Positions 58,581 through 64,000 of a stretch of DNA of 64,000 nt are shown in pieces (the stretch's first letter is position 1; every line of letters begins with the position of its first letter). The notes under the pieces were generated by a model that saw only the letters and a list, made by a program, of their open reading frames with translations, made no database searches and was not told the DNA's origin. The DNA comes from Mycolicibacterium vinylchloridicum (GTDB lineage Bacteria; Actinomycetota; Actinomycetes; Mycobacteriales; Mycobacteriaceae). The stretch is from assembly GCF_013404075.1 (NCBI RefSeq), contig NZ_JACBJQ010000023.1, forward strand, positions 32,754-96,753. Reading direction: 5' to 3'. The translations under genes were made by a program, and so were the position numbers.

Positions 58581-59747
58581 ATGCCGGAGGTTCTTGCTGT
58601 TATTCCCGCGCGTGGCGGGTCCAAGTCACTGCCACGGAAGAATGTGCGGCCGCTGGGCGGGATCCCGCTGATCGCGCACACGATCCGCGCTGCGCAGGCT
58701 GCGGACTTGGTGACGCGGGTAGTCGTCTCTACCGAAGATGCTGAAATCGCGTCGATCGCACGGAGCTTTGGCGCCGACGTCATCGATCGCCCGGTGGAGT
58801 TGGCTAGCGATGAAGCCAGCTCGGAGTCTGCGTTGCTTCATGCGCTGGACTATCTCGACACGGCGGAGGGATACCGGCCCGATATTCTCTGTTTTTTGCA
58901 ATGCACGTCGCCCTTGACGGCTTCCGAAGACATCGACAACGTGCTGTCGACGATGATCGAAGCCGGCGCCGAGACAGCGCTGGCGGTGACGCGGTTCCAC
59001 TATTTCGTGTGGCGTCAAGACCACGAAGGCAGTGCCGTTGGAGTGAACCACGACAAGGCCGTTCGGCTGCGTCGCCAGGATCGGCACCGCGAGTTCCTCG
59101 AGACCGGCGCCGTCTACGCAATGCTCGCTGACGGATTTCGAGTGGCACGGCATCGTTTCTTCGGCCGAACCGTGGTTCACGAGATGCCGGCTTCTCGTGT
59201 ACTCGAAATCGACGATCCTGAAGACTTCGTCCTCGCTACCCAGCGTTTGGATGCCGACAGGATGCGAGCTCCGATTTTGCCGTCCCCGGTGCACGGCATC
59301 GCGTTCGACTTCGACGGCGTGTTCACCGACGACCTGGTATCCGTCGATGAGCATGGCACCGAATCTGTGCGCTGCTCTCGTCGGGACGGGATGGGTATCG
59401 AAATGTTGCGCGCCGCCGGCATACCCATGGTGGTGATCTCCAAGGAGCGCAACCCCGTGGTGGCTCGACGGTGCGAGAAGTTGCGCCTGGAATACCGCCA
59501 AGGACAAGACGATAAGCGCGGCGTGCTCAAGCTCTGGCTTGAGGAAAGCAAACTCGATGCCCAGCACGTAATCTACGTGGGCAACGATGTGAACGACCTC
59601 GAATGCATGGCTGCGGTGGGATGCGCCGTTGCTCCCGCCGACGCGCATCCGCACGCGCTGGCGGCAGCATCAGTCGTTCTGCGTTCAGGAGGGGGCAGGG
59701 GTGCGATCCGCGAGTTGGCGGACATGATCCTGGGAGGGGCCGCATGA
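58581..59747 (+). CDS. CMP-nonulosonic acid synthetase fused to KdsC-like HAD phosphatase
   Basis: A 388-residue two-domain protein. Residues 1-225 are a NeuA-type cytidylyltransferase: IPARGGSKSLPRKNVRPLGG (residues 8-27), VVVSTEDAEIASIARSFGA, CFLQCTSPLTASEDID, ETGAVYAM and EIDDPEDF. Residues 238-388 are a KdsC-like HAD phosphatase: AFDFDGVFTD (D243, D245), RDGMGIEML, VVISKERN (S287), DK at 311-312, VGNDVNDL (D336, D339) and GGGRGAIREL. The fusion would dephosphorylate a nonulosonate 9-phosphate and activate the sugar to its CMP form. I chose ATG 58581; GTG/ATG at 58560 is less fitting. First gene of the locus. Confidence 0.9.
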   Translation: MPEVLAVIPARGGSKSLPRKNVRPLGGIPLIAHTIRAAQAADLVTRVVVSTEDAEIASIARSFGADVIDRPVELASDEASSESALLHALDYLDTAEGYRPDILCFLQCTSPLTASEDIDNVLSTMIEAGAETALAVTRFHYFVWRQDHEGSAVGVNHDKAVRLRRQDRHREFLETGAVYAMLADGFRVARHRFFGRTVVHEMPASRVLEIDDPEDFVLATQRLDADRMRAPILPSPVHGIAFDFDGVFTDDLVSVDEHGTESVRCSRRDGMGIEMLRAAGIPMVVISKERNPVVARRCEKLRLEYRQGQDDKRGVLKLWLEESKLDAQHVIYVGNDVNDLECMAAVGCAVAPADAHPHALAAASVVLRSGGGRGAIRELADMILGGAA

Positions 59748-59856
59748 TCATCGAGCACGGTATTCCATGCCACGGCAGTCGGCGGCGGCCGATGTCAGCG
59801 GTGTTGCAGAGGTCGTATCTCGCAGATGCGTGTCACCATGCGAGCGAGAGAGCACG

Positions 59857-60867
59857 ATGATTCGCGCTCTCGCCATCGTCAACAACCACATATCGCTCAA
59901 CATGTTGCTTGCCGATCTCGCGGCGCGGGATATTGCGCTAGCGGAGACGTGGTTGATCGGGACCCGCCAGATGGACCTTCCGGATGGTTTCGGCGGCGTG
60001 CTCGAGTATCCCGCGAAGCACGAAATGGGACTGCTCGGACAGCGTCGTTTCATTCGCTTCTATCACCAAGCGACGCAAATCATCAACCGCGAACTCGCCT
60101 CCCCGGCGCTTCGGCACATATACGTCATCAACAACGATAATTTGCTCACCAGCCATTTGCTTGAAACGTCATTGCGTGACGGACGCGAAGTGACCGTCGT
60201 CGTCGAAGGCCTGATGAACTTCCTCGATTCGGGGGTTCACAATCTCGATTCCTGGCGACTGAGAATCAAGCCACTGCTCACCCGCCTCCTCGGCTTGCGT
60301 TATGTCACACCAGTTGGGCATCAGTCGGGCGCCTTTCACCCCGCGGTGACCCGCGTCGTCAGCTTTTCCCGCGACGGTCTGCGGGCACCGCCTGAAAAGG
60401 TCGTGCTGCGGCGCTGGCCGATCGAAGCCGCGTCTGCCGCGCCGCCGGATCCTGATGTCGGACTGGTCGTCCACACCGCATTGGCGCGGTTCATGACTGA
60501 TGACGAGTATCGGGTTTTCGCGGAGGGGTACGCCGGCTGGATCGCCGCGCAGAACTTTCGCCGTCTCTACGCCAAGCGGCACCCACGCAGCGAGGACCCG
60601 CTACTCGAGTCGCTCCTGCCGCCGCATGAGGTGATTGATGACGATCGGCCGATCGAGGATATGGCCGGTGACATTACCGCCGGCGTCGTGATCGGGCCTG
60701 GCACGACGCCGCTCGTGACGTTGAAGCTCATGCGGCCGGAGTTGCGCTGCATAGACTTCGGTGCCGACTACTATGTGCCGATCGTCTATCAGGGTGGAGT
60801 CGGAGCCGCGCCATTGTTCGAGGCGGCCGGCGTGGAACGGATATCTTTCACCGAGGCTGCGAAGTGA
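59857..60867 (+). CDS. Bacterial sialyltransferase/polysialyltransferase-like protein
   Basis: A 336-residue GT-B-like protein. Motifs shared with bacterial sialyltransferases are visible: an acidic-Gly motif near VVVEGLMN (E117-G118), an HP motif in YAKRHPRSED (H242-P243) and the late Ser/Thr motif VIGPGTTPLVTLK (T283-T284). The N-terminal fold begins IRALAIVNNHISLNMLLADL. I chose ATG 59857 with upstream GAGAGAG; the longer frame to 59767 has no support. It would transfer a CMP-activated sugar made by the previous gene. The exact GT family (GT52, polysialyltransferase-like) is inference. Confidence 0.75.
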   Translation: MIRALAIVNNHISLNMLLADLAARDIALAETWLIGTRQMDLPDGFGGVLEYPAKHEMGLLGQRRFIRFYHQATQIINRELASPALRHIYVINNDNLLTSHLLETSLRDGREVTVVVEGLMNFLDSGVHNLDSWRLRIKPLLTRLLGLRYVTPVGHQSGAFHPAVTRVVSFSRDGLRAPPEKVVLRRWPIEAASAAPPDPDVGLVVHTALARFMTDDEYRVFAEGYAGWIAAQNFRRLYAKRHPRSEDPLLESLLPPHEVIDDDRPIEDMAGDITAGVVIGPGTTPLVTLKLMRPELRCIDFGADYYVPIVYQGGVGAAPLFEAAGVERISFTEAAK

Positions 60868-61016
60868 TGCGGCGGCACCGAAGATATTCACCGGAGCCTG
60901 CAAGCGGGACTGGTCCGTGCTACCACGTGATTCGGCGGCACTCCACCGCTGCGGCTTGGTGTTAAGGTGATGCCCGAGGCGGGAGTCCCGGTGGCGGGAC
61001 GAGGGGGAGCAGCGGC

Positions 61017-62354
61017 ATGAACCTGTGGGAGGTCATGCCCGCGCTGAGTATCCTGATAGTGGGTACCGCACTCTATATATGGATCTGTTTGCGCTTCCCC
61101 CCCGCTATTCTGCTGGGCGTCATCGCCTACTCGATGATTACGAAATCTGCCAGCGTTGCCTATATTGAGTCAGTCCAAGTCTATCTGATTGAAGTGGGGA
61201 TGATTTCTCGGTCGATAGGGGCCACTCCCCGGCAGATCCTCTACAGCATCTTCATGTTCAGCATTGCCTTGGCCGTAATCCACTGGGTGGCCAGATGGAA
61301 GCAGCCGGAAATCTCATTGGCTATCTCTAAGTTTGGCAATGCAGAATTCAATCGAGAACTAAGACTGACGCTCATGGTGAGCGCGACGCTACTCGGCGTG
61401 CAAACTGCAAATGCGCTCCTTTCGCCGCCCTATGGAATTCCGGGATCCGGCGTGGATCGGCAACAGTTCTGGGCCAATATCCGATTTCCGGCGGTCGCAG
61501 ATCTTGTGGGAGTTCTGGTTTTCTTCGTACCTGCGATCGCGGGCGTCGCTTTGGCGTATGGCAAGGTTACAAAGCAGCAATACTATCGGCGCTTCAGTAC
61601 TTTGTTGATGGTCGCCTACGGGATCTACTTTATTCTCACCGGCGCGCGCGTGAACGGACCACTGACCGCACTGTTCATTTGGCTCAGTTCCTACTGGATC
61701 GTCCTCTGGGCATGTGGCGTCAAGCTCTATGTCAGGCGTATGGGCTTGGTAATTCTAGGGGTCAGTGCCGTGTTCCTGGTCGCCGGTTACCTCGAGATCG
61801 CCGATCGAGGAATAACGAAGATGACGGGCAGCGCGTGGAACGGCTTGCTGTACCGGGTTTTCGCTTTGCAGGGCAATGTGTCTTTCGCGGCCGATGTGCT
61901 GACCAGTGAAGGTGAAAGTCATGCCCCTTCATTGCTCATGGCGAACATGGCGACGACGGAGCATACGTATATGCCTTCGAATCTTGCCGCCGCGTATGTC
62001 AGTAAGGGGGTGAACCTGGTTGGATCATTACCGGGAAATTCGACGCTCGTGTTCGGCTATTGGGTCGGGCTCGTGCCCATGGCAATTTTCGCGATCGTGT
62101 TGGGATTGATAGTCAGCTTCTACCTGTACATCGTACTCACGGGCCGTTTCTTGCTGGTGTTACCGGCTTCATATATGTGTCTGTGGGCCTACAACGCCGA
62201 GGCTCAAGGCTCGTTCGGAAATTTCTTCACTTACAAGTTCTATCTTTTCGTCGCTTTGGTGATCATCGCGATGCTGGTTTCCAAGGGTTCGGCGCGGCAA
62301 CGCCGCGGCCCGAGGTCAGCGGCGACCCCGAAGCCCACACCAGCGAGACGCTGA
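61017..62354 (+). CDS. O-antigen polymerase-like multi-spanning membrane protein (Wzy-like)
   Basis: A 445-residue protein with about 10-12 membrane segments (LSILIVGTALYIWICLRFPP, ILLGVIAYSMITKSA, LVGVLVFFVPAIAGVALAYG, LVILGVSAVFLVAGYLEIA, LVPMAIFAIVLGLIVSFYLY, and others). A large central loop (GVDRQQFWANIRF) separates two bundles, as in Wzy or O-antigen ligases. The start is ATG 61017 with GGGGGAGC upstream. The coding region is visibly AT-richer than its surroundings. It would polymerise or ligate repeat units with the flippase next to it. Confidence 0.75.
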   Translation: MNLWEVMPALSILIVGTALYIWICLRFPPAILLGVIAYSMITKSASVAYIESVQVYLIEVGMISRSIGATPRQILYSIFMFSIALAVIHWVARWKQPEISLAISKFGNAEFNRELRLTLMVSATLLGVQTANALLSPPYGIPGSGVDRQQFWANIRFPAVADLVGVLVFFVPAIAGVALAYGKVTKQQYYRRFSTLLMVAYGIYFILTGARVNGPLTALFIWLSSYWIVLWACGVKLYVRRMGLVILGVSAVFLVAGYLEIADRGITKMTGSAWNGLLYRVFALQGNVSFAADVLTSEGESHAPSLLMANMATTEHTYMPSNLAAAYVSKGVNLVGSLPGNSTLVFGYWVGLVPMAIFAIVLGLIVSFYLYIVLTGRFLLVLPASYMCLWAYNAEAQGSFGNFFTYKFYLFVALVIIAMLVSKGSARQRRGPRSAATPKPTPARR

Positions 62355-62421
62355 TGCTCGATCGCGAAGGCGCTGCGGTTGACCCCCGGGGTTGCCGAGT
62401 TTTCCAAGGCGCGACAGGGGC

Positions 62422-63660
62422 ATGATCAAGAAGCGTTCTGACAACACGCGAAGAAGCCTCTTGTCTGCTCTGATGCTGCGAGGCATAGCGCTGGGCGGAC
62501 GCTTCGTCTTCGTGATCTTCGCGGCGAAGTACATGCTGCCGCAGGACTTCGGCCGGTTCGGGCTGCTTTCGGGGCTCACTCTGCTCATACCGGCGCTGGT
62601 AGCACTCGAGGCTTACCAGGTGTTGCTCCGCCGGATCTTGCAGGAGCCCGAACTCGCTCCAGAGACACGGCGGTTCTATGCCGTTTTCGTGCTGGCCGGG
62701 TCGGTGGTCTCGGCCACCATCGGCGCTCTCACGTTACTGGCATTCGGTTGGTCCACAAACGAAGTTGTTCTCGGCGCAATTGTCTTGGCGCTTGAGCACA
62801 TTGGCTTGGAGACCGCTCGTAACCTGGTGAATGAGCGGCTGCCCTCACTCTCGGTGTTGAGCGTCGCCCTGCGCACCGGCGTCTGGGGGGTCGCCATACC
62901 GGCCCTGTTCTTCATTGGCTTCATTCCGGCACCCTGGACATTTGAGACGGTGCTCTGGTTCTGGATCGCCGGCGGTGTCGGAGCTGCGCTTGCGGGCACA
63001 CCGATATGGCGATTGTTCCGTCCGCACCGCCACGACCTCCATCTTCGGCGCGGCTGGGGGTCGCTCAACGAGGTGATCAGCCGAAGTTGGATGTGGGTGT
63101 TGTACACCGCCAGCTTGCGGTCTATTGAAACGGGCGGTCGTTTTGTCTGCGCGTGGATGATCTCCGACGCGGCGGCGGGACGGTTCACCTTTGTGTCAAT
63201 GCTTGCCTCCCTCAGCTATGTCGCGCAAAAAGGCGTGGTCGAACCGATCTACTACCCCCGGCTGAGTGGATTGGATGCGACCGAAGAGACGCATCGTGAA
63301 TTTCGTCGCATGAATTGGGCGGTAATCATTGGGGGCACGGTGTGCTCGATACTCGGTCTGGCAGCGAGCGCCTGGATCACCAAGGTGGCTCCGCAGAGAG
63401 TGGAAATAGTGAGCTTCGGCCTATTGTGTCTGGCTTTCGCGTGTCTCAGCCTGGCCCAACCGGCGCATTACCGCTTGTACCGTTCCCACAAGGACCGGGC
63501 AATCATGACAACTGCCCTGGCGGGAGGCGCTTCGATGGTGCTTGCGTCTGTTGTCGGCACATGGTTTTGGGGCATTGCCGGAACGTCCGGAGGCGTTTTC
63601 CTTGGGGCGCTCATCCTGCTGGTTCTCAAAGATCACGCCGCCAGAGCACTGATGCGGTGA
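62422..63660 (+). CDS. Polysaccharide flippase-like membrane protein (Wzx-like)
   Basis: A 412-residue multi-spanning protein. Typical features are the cytosolic start IKKRSDNTRRSLLSALMLRG, FVFVIFAAKYMLPQDFGRFG (the Wzx/RfbX helix 1-2 pattern), and repeated 12-to-14-helix architecture with FSTNEV-like loops. I chose ATG 62422 (MIKKRSDN). It probably flips lipid-linked repeat units of the glycan made by the upstream genes. It ends 200 bases before the partial ORF. Confidence 0.82.
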   Translation: MIKKRSDNTRRSLLSALMLRGIALGGRFVFVIFAAKYMLPQDFGRFGLLSGLTLLIPALVALEAYQVLLRRILQEPELAPETRRFYAVFVLAGSVVSATIGALTLLAFGWSTNEVVLGAIVLALEHIGLETARNLVNERLPSLSVLSVALRTGVWGVAIPALFFIGFIPAPWTFETVLWFWIAGGVGAALAGTPIWRLFRPHRHDLHLRRGWGSLNEVISRSWMWVLYTASLRSIETGGRFVCAWMISDAAAGRFTFVSMLASLSYVAQKGVVEPIYYPRLSGLDATEETHREFRRMNWAVIIGGTVCSILGLAASAWITKVAPQRVEIVSFGLLCLAFACLSLAQPAHYRLYRSHKDRAIMTTALAGGASMVLASVVGTWFWGIAGTSGGVFLGALILLVLKDHAARALMR

Positions 63661-63871
63661 CCTTCGCTTCGGCTGTTGTGCGCACCTTTGGCGGTCACAC
63701 GGTTGTGGAGGGCGTAATGACCGAGTCGGCCGGTTGCGATCGCTGCACAACTGTGCGACGCCGGACCTTGGGGAGATGTGGGGGCGACTAGGTGGAGGGT
63801 TTCATCGATGCTGATCGTTGTGTCGATGTGCTTTGTTTGCGGTTCTCGGATTCGGGTTGATGAGGCTGCGC

Positions 63872-64000
63872 ATGAGGAATGATCAAGACTTGTGGATCTG
63901 GGAGGGCGTGCCTTCCCGCAAATATGATCCCGGTAGTCACTTGATCAAGTCAGCGTTGCAGCGCTGGCGGAAAGGCACGCTTCGTGCTCACGGTAGTCAA
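63872..64000 (+). CDS. Unidentified gene, 3' end outside window
   Basis: An open frame running off the window, starting MRNDQDLWIWEGVPSRKYD at ATG 63872, or ATG 63860 twelve bases earlier (in-frame stop at 63812). The 43 visible residues contain DPGSHLIKSALQRWRKG, basic and amphipathic, with no recognisable domain. It follows the flippase by about 200 bases with no terminator visible, and may be a further gene of the glycan locus. Product unknown. Confidence 0.5.
   Translation, partial: MRNDQDLWIWEGVPSRKYDPGSHLIKSALQRWRKGTLRAHGSQ

Noticed and set aside
63315..63791. 158-residue plus-strand frame overlapping the flippase end
   Set aside because: It is mostly within the flippase gene in a different frame, and its composition (Gly/Arg/Ser-rich) fits a shadow.

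Overview
The window is a high-GC actinobacterial chromosome segment, almost certainly from a mycobacterium (a fast-growing Mycolicibacterium-type species is my inference). Mycobacterial hallmarks are the rpmG-hadB-hadC / tRNA-Trp / secE-nusG / rplK-rplA block, two cyclopropane-mycolic-acid-synthase-type methyltransferases, a KasA/KasB-like ketosynthase, an IniB-like glycine-rich protein, a UsfY-like membrane protein and two YkuD L,D-transpeptidases. No insertion sequence, CRISPR array or rRNA gene was seen.

Layout. (1) 1-2866: the 3' part of a large exported beta-propeller protein and a DUF5709-type acidic protein. (2) 2906-19822: two minus-strand operons and one plus-strand gene that look like an aldaric-acid (glucarate/galactarate) catabolic island. 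It has a peptide/opine-type ABC importer (SBP, two permeases, two ATPases), a TauE-like exporter, an IclR regulator, glucarate dehydratase and a D-2-hydroxyacid dehydrogenase, then a second enolase-superfamily sugar-acid dehydratase, 5-dehydro-4-deoxyglucarate dehydratase, a ketoglutarate-semialdehyde-type dehydrogenase, an MFS importer and a LysR regulator. Together these would take hexarates to 2-oxoglutarate. (3) 19993-25592: a small basic protein, a GAF-ANTAR regulator, and a four-gene cassette (GT4 glycosyltransferase, glycan-active-like protein, GH130, transglutaminase) in which every junction is a 4-bp stop/start overlap. (4) 25599-28294: methyltransferase, TetR with a dense operator array, DUF5994-type protein, cold-shock protein. 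(5) 28371-36519: DEAD-box helicase, a ketosynthase with Asp at the nucleophile position, two mycolate-type methyltransferases, another methyltransferase, a possible hotdog protein, a flavin monooxygenase and a NYN-domain protein. (6) 36664-44133: envelope genes, namely two tandem L,D-transpeptidases, two paralogous exported basic-tailed proteins, a UsfY-like protein and an IniB-like protein; the last two each have a perfect TGTGA-N6-TCACA CRP-type site upstream. (7) 44207-50396: assorted metabolic genes and regulators. (8) 50542-54799: tRNA-Thr, tRNA-Met, rpmG, hadB, hadC (hadA is absent from its usual place), tRNA-Trp, secE, nusG, rplK, rplA. (9) 54848-57699: two tandem membrane-anchored EEP-family proteins and a secreted Cys-containing protein.

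(10) 57803-64000 is the most remarkable part: a low-molecular-weight tyrosine phosphatase divergent from a CMP-nonulosonate synthetase fused to a KdsC-like phosphatase, a bacterial sialyltransferase/polysialyltransferase-like protein, a Wzy-like multi-spanning protein, a Wzx-like flippase, and the start of a further gene that leaves the window. GC content falls there (94 of 180 bases, about 52%, by hand count in 61021-61200, against 41 of 60 in a ribosomal gene line). This reads as an acquired nonulosonic-acid (sialic-acid-like) surface polysaccharide locus, which I do not know to be described in mycobacteria. The NulO synthase and epimerase genes are not inside the window.
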